Part shown: piece by piece, positions 7,826-16,895 of the stretch
Layout of the letters: each line of letters opens with the position of its first letter
Position numbering within the stretch: the first letter of the stretch is position 1
Assembly (NCBI RefSeq): GCF_003049735.1
Contig: NZ_PIRM01000002.1
Span: forward strand, 1-64,000
Direction: 5' to 3'
Origin: Campylobacter concisus
GTDB lineage: Bacteria; Campylobacterota; Campylobacteria; Campylobacterales; Campylobacteraceae
Length of the DNA: 64,000 bases
Position numbers and translations under genes: made by a program
The notes under the pieces: generated by a model
Databases searched by the model: none
What the model saw: only the letters and a program-made list of their open reading frames with translations
What the model was told of the DNA's origin: nothing

Positions 7826-8932
7826 TTAAGCTCGTTTAAATTTATAATAAAAGGTGCTACCCTCGCCGTAGACGCTATCAACGCCGTATGTAATGCCATG
7901 TTTTTGGCAAATTTCGCTGACGATATTTAGCCCAAGACCAAAGCCGCCTTGGATTTCATCCTCTCTGACGTATCTTTTCCAGACTTTTTTGACGTCCTTT
8001 ATCCCCTTGCCAAAGTCCTGCACGCTAAGATTTATGCGGTCTGCTTCAAGCTCTAAATTTACTATTATCTCGCTCTCTTTTGGGCTGTATTTTATGGCGT
8101 TTGTGATGGTGTTATCGATGATACGTTGAGCTTCAACTCTGCTTAGCATAGTAAATGCATCGCTTGCCAAATTTGTCTTTACCACGATATGCTTAACATC
8201 AGCCACGCTTGAGAGAAATTTCACTCTCTCTATTATGTATTCGCCTAAATTTAGCCGCTCAAGTAGGAATTTTATGTAGCCTCGCTTTATAAAATACTCG
8301 ACATCTTCGTAGGTTATTTGCATCTGTTTTAGGGCGTTTTTGATGCGGGTTATATACTTGTTTTCAAGTCCAAGCATCTCAAGGTTCATGCCAGCCACAC
8401 CAAGTGGGGTCTTTAGCTCGTGCATGGCGTCGTTAAAGAAGTTGTTCATATATTTTTGAAACTCTTTATAAGGCTTAACGCTGCTTAGATATAAAAAATA
8501 GACGATAAAAAGCACCGCCACAAGGATGACAATGAGCATAAGTGCCGCTAGAAATATGCTTTTTTCATTATCAAGCTCTTTTTCAACGACAATGTAATAA
8601 GGCGTTTTATCCTTTATAAAAAAACTTTTATAAAACAAGCAGCCATTTTCTTCAAGTGTTACAAATTTAAAGTTGCTTGGCTGCTTGGCGAGATTTGAAA
8701 TAATAGGATTAAAATTTACATCATAGATTGCAAATTTATAATTTAAAGAAGGAGTTATATTTTCATTTTTTAAAAACGAATTTTTGATAATAGTTTCATG
8801 CTTCATCGCACCAAAAAGAGCTTTTGAAGTACTATTTTTTTGGCTTAAATTTAAGATCACAAAGCTTTGAAAACAAAAAAGCGACATTATCACAAATGTC
8901 GCTATGATCTGGATCTTAAAGCTCTTGTGCAT
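7826..8932 (-). CDS. Two-component sensor histidine kinase
   Basis: This 368-residue inner-membrane kinase has a first membrane helix at residues 8-28, a periplasmic sensor of about 95 residues, a second helix at 127-149, then a dimerisation/phospho-acceptor domain with HELKTPLG (His171). The HATPase domain has the N box around NTITNAIKYSP, the G1 box QDFGKGI and the G2 box GGFGLGLNI. There is no HAMP domain; the kinase core follows the second helix closely. Its start overlaps the response-regulator gene by 17 bp, so the two are a pair. The signal is unknown. Campylobacter has several such pairs (DccRS and CprRS, for example), and I cannot say which this matches. Confidence 0.92.
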   Translation of the reverse strand: MHKSFKIQIIATFVIMSLFCFQSFVILNLSQKNSTSKALFGAMKHETIIKNSFLKNENITPSLNYKFAIYDVNFNPIISNLAKQPSNFKFVTLEENGCLFYKSFFIKDKTPYYIVVEKELDNEKSIFLAALMLIVILVAVLFIVYFLYLSSVKPYKEFQKYMNNFFNDAMHELKTPLGVAGMNLEMLGLENKYITRIKNALKQMQITYEDVEYFIKRGYIKFLLERLNLGEYIIERVKFLSSVADVKHIVVKTNLASDAFTMLSRVEAQRIIDNTITNAIKYSPKESEIIVNLELEADRINLSVQDFGKGIKDVKKVWKRYVREDEIQGGFGLGLNIVSEICQKHGITYGVDSVYGEGSTFYYKFKRA

Positions 8933-9584
8933 CTATCTTGTAGCCTATACGCCTCTTTGAAGTGATAAAGTCACTAGTTGTTTTGTTTCTTATCTTTAAA
9001 ACGTGCATTCTAATATCAGCGCCTTCTATCTCTTTATCATTCCAGACAAGATCTCTTAGCTCTTCCATGCTGACGTAAGAATTTAGATGTGAAACTAGAC
9101 ACTCAACAAGTGCGACTTCTTTTGCACTAAGATCGACCATTTTGCCGTTTTTAAATAGCGCACGCTTGTTTAGATTAAAGCTAAACTCGTCATTGATCTT
9201 TACTATGTTTTTATCGTCAGTTCCATAGTATTTTCTCATAAGCTCAGCTACTCTAAATTTAAGCTCAGCAAGCTCAAATGGCTTTTTTAGGTATTCGTTA
9301 CAGCCAAGCTCGTAGCCAATAGCCATATCGCCTATATCAACTAAAGATGTTGTTATCATGATAGGAGCGTTTGGATTTAAGCTCCTTATGTACTTGATAA
9401 CTTCATGTCCATTTACGCCAGGGACTTTTATATCAAGTATAAAAAGATGATAGAAATTTTTCTCTATCAGATCACACGCTTCTTGGCCATCGCTCACCGC
9501 TGTAACTTCATAACCAAGCGTCTGCAAAAACTCACAGACGCTCTCTTGAAAACCTAAATCATCTTCTAAAAGCAAAATTTTCAA
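8916..9584 (-). CDS. OmpR/PhoB-type response regulator
   Basis: A 222-residue transcription regulator. The N-terminal receiver has the acidic pair E7-D8-D9, the phospho-acceptor Asp51 in FILDIKVPG, Thr78/79 and Lys101 in KKPF. The C-terminal winged-helix DNA-binding domain starts near residue 130 (LSAKEVALVECL) and ends with SKRRIGYKID. The start codon is TTG at 9584 with a good AGGAG just upstream. It forms an operon with the overlapping kinase gene. It is the next gene after the polysulfide reductase operon on the same strand, 90 bp away with its own promoter; a role in controlling that operon is possible but not shown. Confidence 0.93.
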   Translation of the reverse strand: MKILLLEDDLGFQESVCEFLQTLGYEVTAVSDGQEACDLIEKNFYHLFILDIKVPGVNGHEVIKYIRSLNPNAPIMITTSLVDIGDMAIGYELGCNEYLKKPFELAELKFRVAELMRKYYGTDDKNIVKINDEFSFNLNKRALFKNGKMVDLSAKEVALVECLVSHLNSYVSMEELRDLVWNDKEIEGADIRMHVLKIRNKTTSDFITSKRRIGYKIDAQEL

Positions 9585-9598
9585 ATCTCTCTCCTAAA

Positions 9599-9631
9599 AA
9601 ATAAGTCTTATTAAGATTCAGCCCTATTGTA
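9599..9631 (-). promoter_or_regulatory. Promoter and small inverted repeat upstream of the response regulator
   Basis: On the minus strand a TACAAT -10 box (9626-9631) precedes the response-regulator gene. Between it and the ribosome binding site lies AATAAG-A-CTTATT, a 6-1-6 inverted repeat at about 9599-9611 that could be an autoregulatory operator. The repeat is short, so the operator role is a guess. Confidence 0.4.
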
Positions 9632-9674
9632 ATATTTAATAGGTAAATTCAAAATTAAAATTATTTTTTAAGCA

Positions 9675-10610
9675 TTAAATAAAAATTTGCCCCGCATAGA
9701 CAATGTAACACCTTAGCAAAAAGACACCACATATTACGAATAATGCGTTGATCACGGCAAATTCGCGTTTAAAATCATGCACCTTTAAAACGCTTAAGTC
9801 TAAAATGATAGGCAAAGCCATACCAAAACCAATGACGCCAATATAAAACATCAGCCCAAGAGAATTTGCACTAAGTGCGTTTGCTACGCTCTGTGCACCA
9901 CTTGTGCTTGCACCTTTTACAACCATAAATAGAGCGACTATGAGCAAAAACTCGGCAATAATCGCAAAAAAATCAAATTTTAATAAATAGTGTGCAATAT
10001 CGTTTTGCCTTTTTGCCTTATCTTTTAACACGCCAACAAGTAACGTAAATGCACCAGCACAGCTCAAGCCTGATACTAAAAATAATACCGGTAAGACTGA
10101 TGTATTCCAAAGTACGATCTTGTGAGCTGCACTTAGCAAAAAGCCTGTATATGCACCAACGCCAATGCCTAGGATAAAAAGTAAAATTTCAAGTAGGCTT
10201 GAAAGCTTACTAGCAAAATTTGCAACCACGTCAAAAAGAGAAATTTTAAGCATTGCGATCTCGTTTTTAAATGCGCCAAGCGCGTATATAACGCTAAGAG
10301 GCGTATAGACTAGAAGCAGTGCAACACCTATTGACATGACTGAGTCGAAGTTGTAAAGCAAGAGTATCCAGTAAAAGCTAAGCGGTTTGCCAAGATCAAG
10401 CACCAAAAGAGCAAGTCCAAGGATGATCGCTAATGGAGCGATAAGAGCGGCTGCTTTAAAGTAATAATTCTCTTTGCCATATTTTTTTGAAATGAGCACA
10501 GCAACGATGCTAGCACCCGCACTAAGTCCTGCTAAAAATAGATAAACGGCTATCGGCCAACCCCAGTAAATTTCAGAGTATTGAGCTAGGCTTCCTGACA
10601 TGTTATTCAT
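9675..10610 (-). CDS. psrC: Polysulfide/thiosulfate reductase membrane subunit (NrfD/PsrC family)
   Basis: This 311-residue integral membrane protein has eight to nine hydrophobic helices and the NrfD/PsrC N-terminus (WGWPIAVYLFLAGLSAG near residue 16, then FYWILLLYNFDSVMSIG). It anchors the reductase, oxidises menaquinol and passes electrons to the iron-sulfur subunit. Its start overlaps the psrB stop by eight bases, so it is the last gene of psrABC. Sequence alone does not decide between polysulfide and thiosulfate; phsC is an equally good name. Confidence 0.9.
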   Translation of the reverse strand: MNNMSGSLAQYSEIYWGWPIAVYLFLAGLSAGASIVAVLISKKYGKENYYFKAAALIAPLAIILGLALLVLDLGKPLSFYWILLLYNFDSVMSIGVALLLVYTPLSVIYALGAFKNEIAMLKISLFDVVANFASKLSSLLEILLFILGIGVGAYTGFLLSAAHKIVLWNTSVLPVLFLVSGLSCAGAFTLLVGVLKDKAKRQNDIAHYLLKFDFFAIIAEFLLIVALFMVVKGASTSGAQSVANALSANSLGLMFYIGVIGFGMALPIILDLSVLKVHDFKREFAVINALFVICGVFLLRCYIVYAGQIFI

Positions 10611-11166
10611 GGTGTGCTCCTTTTGTATTTGCGATCATCGCAAGTGAAGGTTTTGTGTTTAGCTCCGCTTTTGGCAAGTAGTATTTGCTCTCTTTTAATT
10701 TCTTTGAAATTTTAGAGTTTTCATCATTTACATCGCCAAAAGTTAGGGCATTTGTAGGGCAGACGCTAACGCAAGCTGGCTCTTTGCCCTCTTCTAGCCT
10801 ACTCTCATAGCAAAATGTGCATTTGCCTATCTCGCCATCTGGCATGACGTAGCGAGCGTCGTATGGACAGGCCAGGATGCAGTATTTGCAACTAACGCAA
10901 ATTCTATGATCAAGCAGCGTCACGCCATCGGCTGTTTTAAAGCTAGCGCCAGTTGGGCAAACCTCAACACAAGGTGCATCTTCGCACATAACACAGCTTT
11001 GACGCAAAAAGTCAGTCTTTAAATTTGGAAATGTCCCACTCATCTTCGCATGCACCTGTAAGCGGTAAAGTCCCCTTGGTACGTTGTTTGCACTTCTGCA
11101 AGCTACCGAGCAGCCTTGACAGCCGATGCATAAATTTTCATCATGTATCATCATATATTTTTTCAT
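10603..11166 (-). CDS. psrB: Polysulfide/thiosulfate reductase iron-sulfur subunit
   Basis: This 187-residue ferredoxin-type subunit has four clusters' worth of cysteines: CIGCQGCSVAC at the N-terminus, CVMCEDAPCVEVCP, CVSCKYCILACPYDARY and CTFCYESR...CVSVCP. That is the DMSO-reductase B-subunit pattern of four [4Fe-4S] clusters, passing electrons from PsrC to PsrA. It is likely carried to the periplasmic face in complex with Tat-exported PsrA, as it has no signal peptide of its own. It starts nine bases after the psrA stop and overlaps psrC. Confidence 0.94.
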   Translation of the reverse strand: MKKYMMIHDENLCIGCQGCSVACRSANNVPRGLYRLQVHAKMSGTFPNLKTDFLRQSCVMCEDAPCVEVCPTGASFKTADGVTLLDHRICVSCKYCILACPYDARYVMPDGEIGKCTFCYESRLEEGKEPACVSVCPTNALTFGDVNDENSKISKKLKESKYYLPKAELNTKPSLAMIANTKGAHHE

Positions 11167-11175
11167 TTTCTATCC

Positions 11176-13449
11176 TTACGCTTTACTTATGCTAACGCCA
11201 ACATTTGTAACCATAGTCGCAGCTACTGGCCCTTCGGCCGGATTAAGAAGCACACTTGTATTTAGCCCCACGTGATCTATACTCTTAAGAGCTGGAGTGA
11301 TGTGTCCAAAGCCGTGATAGATAAAGAGTGTATCTTCCCTAATGCCCTCAGTCACCATAAGCTTGCCCTTTTGCTCGCCAAATTTATTTTTCACCACGAC
11401 CATATCGCCATCTCGTAAATTTTTACGTTTAGCTGTTTTTGGATTTATCCAGATAGGGCTATCACTCATAAGATCATGAAGCGACGGCACCGCCTGAGTG
11501 TGGCCATTGGTATGAATAGGCGTTTTGCCACAAGTTAGACAAAGATCATGTCCGTCAAATGTATCCATATCTTTATCGTTTAGCGCGCCGTATCCTTCAA
11601 ACTGCGCCTCGACATCAGGCAAAAATAGCTCTATCTTGCCGCTTTTTGTTTTAAGCTTAGCCATATCATCCATTAGGCCATTTTCGCCTATAAATTTAGA
11701 AGCAACTGGATATTTAGTGACAAATTTATCGATCATGCCTTTTTCTCTAAATAAAATTCCCGGCTCATCCCACGTGATAAAGCCATCTTTTTCCAGCGCA
11801 GCAAGTAAATTTACATCTCCACCAGCTTGCTGCATCCTAAACTCACGTATATCGTTCCAAGTGTAAAGCTCATCTATCTTCATGCGGCGTGCTAGCTCTC
11901 TAAAGATAAACGCCCCATCTCTTGTGTCGCCAACTGGATCAATAACTTTATTTCTTATCATATAAGCTGGTTTTAGACCTGACTTATCCTCTATGCCCTC
12001 ATCACGCTCCAGGTAGCTACTCTCAGGCAAGATAACATCAGCAAATGTCGCCATATCGTTTAGATAGACATCGCTTACCACGATAAAATCAAGCTTCTTC
12101 ATCGCCTCTATGCTCTTCATCGTCTCAGCAACGTTTATTAGGTGATTAAAGCGGATGTTAAACCAGCCTTTTATGGCGTAAGGCTTCTCGTTTAAGATAG
12201 CGTCATTTATATCCATCAAAACGCCATGCTTTCTACTTACAAATTTATGCCTACCAGTCTTGCCAGCAAAGTCTAGTCTAGTCACTTTTGGTACTTTAAA
12301 TTTATCATCTGGATTTTTAAGAACTGGAAATTTATCCTCGCCAACTAGCTTGTTAAAGGTTTTAGCATTTTTACCGCCAAAAAGACCACCTTTAACCTCC
12401 CAGTTGCCCATCATCGCATTTGCCACCATGATAGCCTTTGTCCTCATATATTCAGCTCTTGTGGTGGTTGTCTTGTGACCAAAATCAAAAATAACTCTTG
12501 GGGCAGCTTTATAAATTTCATCAGCGATTCGCCTAACGTCACTTGCTTTTATGCCAGTGATTGCCTCTTGCCATTCAGGCGTTTTGCCCTCTACGCTTTT
12601 AACGATCTCATCAAAGCCAATTGTAAATTTTTCTATAAATTCCTTATCGTAAGTGCCATTTTGTATCCATGTATTTATGATAGCTAGAACAAAAGCTAGA
12701 TCAGTGCCAGGTCTAACTGGCAGCCACTCATCAGCCTTTGAAGCCACCACGCTAAATCTTGGCTCAAGCACAAGTAGCTTTGTATCTTTTTTAGCTGCAA
12801 ATTTAGCAAGCTTTTTAGCATCAGCTATGACGATGCCTTCAAAAAGATTGTGACCAAAATTTACAACGTATTTTGCATTTGCAAAGTCTCTTTTTAGCTT
12901 AGCTATGCCATACATCTGCTCACAGACCATCTGATATGTGATCGGACAGCACGAAAAGTGTGAAAAGCAGTTTGGCGAGCCATAAGCTGAGGCAAAATTT
13001 ACCATTAGCTTATGTGTTTGCGAGCTTTTACAGGTAAAGACAAAGCTTTCTGGGCCATACTTTTGCTTGATCTCAAGCATTTTTGAAGCAACTAGATCAA
13101 GTGCTTCGTCCCAGCTGGCCTCGCGCCATTTATTTTCGCCTCTCTCACCAACCCTGATCAAAGGCTTTTTGACTCTATGTTCGTCATAAAGCTGACTAAA
13201 ACCAGAGCCACCTCTTGCACAAAGCGAAGTCGCCGTACCGCCAGCTTTTGGATTACCGCTTAAGAAGCAAATTTTATTATCAACGACCTTTGCTTCGATA
13301 GGGCATCTTGAAGAGCACATCTCGCAAAAGCTACGGACGTACTTCTCATCTTGCTTTGCAGCATTTTCTAAAGCACCGCCCGGCAAGGACGATGCAACCA
13401 TACTAACTCCAGCACCGAATTTTAAAAATTCTCGTCTATTTAAGCTCAT
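11176..13449 (-). CDS. psrA: Polysulfide/thiosulfate reductase catalytic molybdopterin subunit
   Basis: A 757-residue molybdenum enzyme of the DMSO reductase superfamily. The N-terminus NRREFLKFGAG is a twin-arginine signal, so it is exported folded to the periplasm. The [4Fe-4S] ligands are C42-x2-C45-x3-C49-x27-C77. The segment CFSHFSCCPIT supplies a Cys (167 or 168) at the position expected for the molybdenum ligand, as in PsrA/PhsA. The C-terminus has the pterin-binding PIWINPKTAKR region. It reduces polysulfide or thiosulfate to sulfide with menaquinol electrons through PsrBC. The ATG at 13449 has GGGAG before it. No dedicated Tat chaperone gene is next to it. The substrate is not decided by sequence; phsA is an alternative name. 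Confidence 0.93.
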   Translation of the reverse strand: MSLNRREFLKFGAGVSMVASSLPGGALENAAKQDEKYVRSFCEMCSSRCPIEAKVVDNKICFLSGNPKAGGTATSLCARGGSGFSQLYDEHRVKKPLIRVGERGENKWREASWDEALDLVASKMLEIKQKYGPESFVFTCKSSQTHKLMVNFASAYGSPNCFSHFSCCPITYQMVCEQMYGIAKLKRDFANAKYVVNFGHNLFEGIVIADAKKLAKFAAKKDTKLLVLEPRFSVVASKADEWLPVRPGTDLAFVLAIINTWIQNGTYDKEFIEKFTIGFDEIVKSVEGKTPEWQEAITGIKASDVRRIADEIYKAAPRVIFDFGHKTTTTRAEYMRTKAIMVANAMMGNWEVKGGLFGGKNAKTFNKLVGEDKFPVLKNPDDKFKVPKVTRLDFAGKTGRHKFVSRKHGVLMDINDAILNEKPYAIKGWFNIRFNHLINVAETMKSIEAMKKLDFIVVSDVYLNDMATFADVILPESSYLERDEGIEDKSGLKPAYMIRNKVIDPVGDTRDGAFIFRELARRMKIDELYTWNDIREFRMQQAGGDVNLLAALEKDGFITWDEPGILFREKGMIDKFVTKYPVASKFIGENGLMDDMAKLKTKSGKIELFLPDVEAQFEGYGALNDKDMDTFDGHDLCLTCGKTPIHTNGHTQAVPSLHDLMSDSPIWINPKTAKRKNLRDGDMVVVKNKFGEQKGKLMVTEGIREDTLFIYHGFGHITPALKSIDHVGLNTSVLLNPAEGPVAATMVTNVGVSISKA

Positions 13450-13702
13450 CTTTCTCCCTTTAAAAGATATTTGCCTTTAGTTATTCTAGTATTTAAAGTT
13501 GAAAATAAAATTAAATCTTACTTAATATTTATATTTAGATTTTTAGTTTTAAAAAATTGGTATTCTAATATCAAAATAAGTAAAATTCTAAAAATTATAA
13601 ATTTAATTAATATGATTTTTAACGCAATCTTATAAAAATTTTGAATATAAAATTTTGATTAAGAATTTTGAATAGAAATTAAAAATTTTAAAGGGATTTA
13701 AA

Positions 13703-13724
13703 AAGCCGAGAGAGATCTCGGCTT
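13703..13724 (-). terminator. Intrinsic terminator of dcuA
   Basis: AAGCCGAGA (13703-13711) pairs perfectly with TCTCGGCTT (13716-13724) around loop GAGA. On the minus strand the stem is followed by a run of T's, so it ends the aspA-dcuA transcript. The rest of the 293 bp gap to psrA is AT-rich and probably holds the psr promoter. Confidence 0.85.
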
Positions 13725-13742
13725 AAGTTTGATTTAAAATAC

Positions 13743-15230
13743 TTATAAAAGTATCGGAGCTATCAAAAATCCAAGTGCGACAGAAAAAGCAATAGCTAAA
13801 ACGCCTGGAATGAAAAAGGAGTGGTTAAATATATATTTACCTATCCTAGTTGTTCCAGTATCATCCATTTGAACGGCTCCAAGTAGTGTCGGATATGTTG
13901 GCAACACAAACAATGCCGAAACTGCAGCAAATGATGCAACTAAAATATATGCGTCACCGTTATTTGCAGCAGTTAAACCAAGTGCGGCTATAACTGTAGG
14001 AATAAGTGCCTTTGCGGTAGCAGCTTGAGAATAAAGAAGCATACTAGCAAAAAATAGCGCAACAGCTAGCATAAACGGATAGTCTTTAACAAAATCGCCG
14101 GCAAAATTTTTGATCGCATCGGTGTGATTTACCACAAAAGTATCTCCAAGCCACGCTACACCTAGCACGCAGACGCACGCGGTCATACCACTTTTAAATG
14201 TAGCTGTATTAAATAACTTATCGACTTTAACGCCACAAGTTAGTGTGATTAAAGTAGCGATAACTAGCATAAAGCTCATAATAGCGTTATCTCTAGTTAA
14301 TACCAATACCTTTGTAGGCTTATCTGGATCTTCTACATATTTTACATTAGTAGTTGAGTCAGTTTTGATTTTTATATCTTTTGCGACTAGTTCATTAAAT
14401 TTATCTGGACTTTTGGTCTCATAAATTTTTTCATAGCCTGTTACATAGCTTGGTTTTATCCAGCCTACGTTTTTACTAATAGCAGTAGCATATAAAACGA
14501 CAGAGATAACGCCAACTAAGAATATTAAAACAGATAGTTTAGCTCCTTTTGGAAGCTCTTTTTTCTCTTCAATTTTAACATCTTTGATTAGCCCTTCTTT
14601 AAGTCTTCTTTGATACTCTTTATCGCTACTTAGATCAAGATTATAAAATATATTTATAACAAGAGCTGTTAGCATACAACCAATAAAAGTTGTTGGTATC
14701 CAGATAGCTAATAGTAATGGATAGCTAATGCCAAGTCCGCCCAAGGCATGCTCACCAGCCATAAATACAACCGCTGCTGAAACCGGGCTTGCAGTAATAG
14801 CTATCTGACTAGCAACAACAGCTATACTAAGAGGCGCGCTAGGCTTAATGTTTTGTGTCTTTGCAACTTCAGTAATAACTGGAATCATAGAAAATGCTGT
14901 GTGTCCAGTACCGGCAAATACAGTTAGCAAGTAAGTGACAACTGGAGCTAAGAAATTTATGTATTTTGGATGTTTTCTTAGTATCCCTTCAGCTATTTGC
15001 ACCAAATAATCAAGGCCACCAGCTACTTGCATCGCTGTAATAGCAGCTATAACGGACATAATGATTAAAATAACATCCCAAGGTATACTACCTGCTTTTA
15101 ATCCAAGTCCTAAAGTTAAAACTACGACGCCGATGCCACCAGCATAACCAATGGCCATACCGCCTAGTCTAACACCCAAGAATATCGCACCAAAAAGCAC
15201 GATCAACTGTAATATCAATGAAATATCCAT
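13743..15230 (-). CDS. dcuA: Anaerobic C4-dicarboxylate antiporter DcuA
   Basis: This 495-residue inner-membrane carrier exchanges fumarate, aspartate or malate for succinate. Matches to DcuA are strong along the chain: AMQVAGGLDYLVQIAE, TYLLTVFAGTGHTAFS, SQIAITASPVSAAVV, FKSGMTACVCVLGVAWLGD, LYSQAATAKALIP and AVQMDDTGTTRIGK. E. coli DcuA is 433 residues; the extra length is mostly one charged insertion of about 45-50 residues near residues 255-305, between YATAIS and the helix starting NAIMSFML. I start at the ATG at 15230 because GGAGGAG lies directly before it; an in-frame ATG six bases into that site (15245) cannot use it. It follows aspA, which makes its substrate fumarate. Confidence 0.95.
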   Translation of the reverse strand: MDISLILQLIVLFGAIFLGVRLGGMAIGYAGGIGVVVLTLGLGLKAGSIPWDVILIIMSVIAAITAMQVAGGLDYLVQIAEGILRKHPKYINFLAPVVTYLLTVFAGTGHTAFSMIPVITEVAKTQNIKPSAPLSIAVVASQIAITASPVSAAVVFMAGEHALGGLGISYPLLLAIWIPTTFIGCMLTALVINIFYNLDLSSDKEYQRRLKEGLIKDVKIEEKKELPKGAKLSVLIFLVGVISVVLYATAISKNVGWIKPSYVTGYEKIYETKSPDKFNELVAKDIKIKTDSTTNVKYVEDPDKPTKVLVLTRDNAIMSFMLVIATLITLTCGVKVDKLFNTATFKSGMTACVCVLGVAWLGDTFVVNHTDAIKNFAGDFVKDYPFMLAVALFFASMLLYSQAATAKALIPTVIAALGLTAANNGDAYILVASFAAVSALFVLPTYPTLLGAVQMDDTGTTRIGKYIFNHSFFIPGVLAIAFSVALGFLIAPILL

Positions 15231-15272
15231 TGAAAACTCCTCCATTAAATTTTATAACTAAAATTTTTACTT

Positions 15273-15298
15273 AAGCGTGTCAGAATTTTGACACGCTT
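15273..15298. other. Hairpin between aspA and dcuA
   Basis: AAGCGTGTCA (15273-15282) pairs perfectly with TGACACGCTT (15289-15298) around a six-base loop. It lies in the 91 bp between aspA and dcuA. On the coding strand no T-run follows, so it is more likely an RNA-stabilising or partly terminating element than a full terminator. Confidence 0.6.
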
Positions 15299-15321
15299 TT
15301 AATAATACTTTGCTTAAATTT

Positions 15322-16722
15322 TTACCTAACCATGCTTGGATTTAGCATATTTTTTGGCTCTAAAATTTTATCGATCTCTTCTTTGCTTAAATAACCTCTC
15401 TCTAGGCAGATATCGCCAACTGCTTTACCAGTTTGCAAAGCTTCTTTAGCGATGCTTGCTGACTTTTCATAGCCAATGTATGGGTTAAATGCTGTTACGA
15501 TACCAACTGAGCCTAGAACTGATTTTAAGCAAGCTTCTGGATTTGCTGTTAGTTTTCTTACAGCTTTTTCAGCTAGTGTTTTCATCGCGTTTTCAAGGAT
15601 AAATATAGAGTTAAATAACGCATAAGCGATGCCTGGCTCAAACGCATTTAGCTCAAATTCGCCTCTTTCTGAGCAAAGCATGATAGTTACGTCGTTACCG
15701 ATTACTTCATAGCACGCTTCGCCTACAACCTCAGCGATAACTGGGTTTACTTTACCTGGCATGATTGAGCTGCCTGGTTGCATTTGTGGTAAATTTATCT
15801 CACCAAGGCCACATCTTGGACCTGAGTTCATCAAACGAAGGTCATTTGCGATTTTTGAAAGTCTAACAGCTGCAGTTTTTAACGCACCACTTACGTGAAC
15901 GAAATCTGCTGTATCTTGTGTAGCTGCAATGAAATCATCAGCTTTTTTGAAATCAACACCAGTGATATCTTTTAACTTTTTAACAACTACATTTTTATAA
16001 TCAGGGTGGCAGTTAATACCTGTACCAATCGCAGTTGCACCCATATTTAGATATGTCATTGACTCGCGTGCAGCTGTAATCTTTTCGATATCGCTTTTAA
16101 TGTAGCTTGCAAATGCATTAAATGTATTTCCAAGTGTTGTAGGAACTGCGTCTTCAAGCTCAGTTCTACCCATTTTAATGATATCTTTAAAATCTTTTGC
16201 TTTTTTATCAAGTTCATCTTTTAGCAGATTCATCGCAGCAAGCAAATCAGTAAGTTTTGCGTAAGTTGCTACTTTTATTGAGCTTGGGTAAGTGTCGTTT
16301 GTGCTTTGTCCAAGGTTTGTATGATCGTTAGGATGGATGTATTGATACTCACCTTTTTTATGACCCATGCTCTCAAGTGCGATATTTGTAATAACCTCGT
16401 TTGCATTCATATTTGTACTTGTTCCAGCACCACCTTGAACCATATCAACCACAAATTGATCTAAAAACTCACCAGCTATTACTCTATCAGCGGCTTTTGC
16501 TAGAGTATCAGCGATCTTAGAATCTAAAACGCCAACCTCTTTATTTGCAAGTGCAGCTGCTTTTTTGATTTGTGCAAATGCTTTTACAAAGTATGGATAC
16601 TCTTTTAAAGTTCTACCGCTCATGTGAAAATTTTCGGTAGCTCTAAATGTTTGGATACCATAATAAAAATCGTCAGAGATTTCCAACTCACCTATAAAAT
16701 CGTGTTCTTTTCTGGTTGCCAT
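15322..16722 (-). CDS. aspA: Aspartate ammonia-lyase
   Basis: AspA deaminates L-aspartate to fumarate and ammonia. It belongs to the fumarase/aspartase superfamily: signature GSSIMPGKVNP near residue 320, VQGGAGTSTNMNANEV near residue 94, HPNDHTNLGQSTNDTYPS near residue 136, and GRTELEDAVPTTLG. The 466 residues match the family. I prefer the ATG at 16722 (MATRKEH): AGGAG lies seven bases before it, whereas the ATG at 16728 directly abuts that site. In Campylobacter aspartate is a key carbon source and AspA feeds fumarate to respiration. It is followed by dcuA on the same transcript, with a hairpin between them. Confidence 0.96.
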   Translation of the reverse strand: MATRKEHDFIGELEISDDFYYGIQTFRATENFHMSGRTLKEYPYFVKAFAQIKKAAALANKEVGVLDSKIADTLAKAADRVIAGEFLDQFVVDMVQGGAGTSTNMNANEVITNIALESMGHKKGEYQYIHPNDHTNLGQSTNDTYPSSIKVATYAKLTDLLAAMNLLKDELDKKAKDFKDIIKMGRTELEDAVPTTLGNTFNAFASYIKSDIEKITAARESMTYLNMGATAIGTGINCHPDYKNVVVKKLKDITGVDFKKADDFIAATQDTADFVHVSGALKTAAVRLSKIANDLRLMNSGPRCGLGEINLPQMQPGSSIMPGKVNPVIAEVVGEACYEVIGNDVTIMLCSERGEFELNAFEPGIAYALFNSIFILENAMKTLAEKAVRKLTANPEACLKSVLGSVGIVTAFNPYIGYEKSASIAKEALQTGKAVGDICLERGYLSKEEIDKILEPKNMLNPSMVR

Positions 16723-16756
16723 AACCATTCTCCTTATAAAAAAATGTATTAATGAA

Positions 16757-16762
16757 ATTATA
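16757..16762 (-). promoter_or_regulatory. Candidate -10 box for aspA
   Basis: On the minus strand a TATAAT lies about 34 bp before the aspA ATG at 16722, in the context TCTATATAAT. No clear -35 box is seen, as is usual for Campylobacter sigma-70 promoters. Confidence 0.55.
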
Positions 16763-16864
16763 TAGATATTTAGTATTTTAAATATTAATTACTACTTATT
16801 TTTTTTAAGCTTTTACTTTTAGTCTAGATAGAACGACCTTTGGAAAAAAATTTATAGTATCTTT

Positions 16865-16890
16865 TAAGCTATATTTAATAATATAGCTTA
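16865..16890. promoter_or_regulatory. 10-bp perfect inverted repeat upstream of aspA
   Basis: TAAGCTATAT (16865-16874) and ATATAGCTTA (16881-16890) are exact inverted copies around TTAATA. It lies about 105-130 bp upstream of the aspA -10 box. It could be an operator or a hairpin; no regulator can be named. Confidence 0.45.
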
Positions 16891-16895
16891 GATAA

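Noticed and set aside
11176..13449. Selenocysteine or frameshift in psrA
   Set aside because: The frame is continuous with Cys at the expected metal-ligand position and no internal TGA.
15231..15245. Upstream starts for dcuA, and likewise for aspA (16728) and ftsX (62796)
   Set aside because: Those ATGs lie inside or directly against the ribosome binding site; the next in-frame ATG is spaced correctly.
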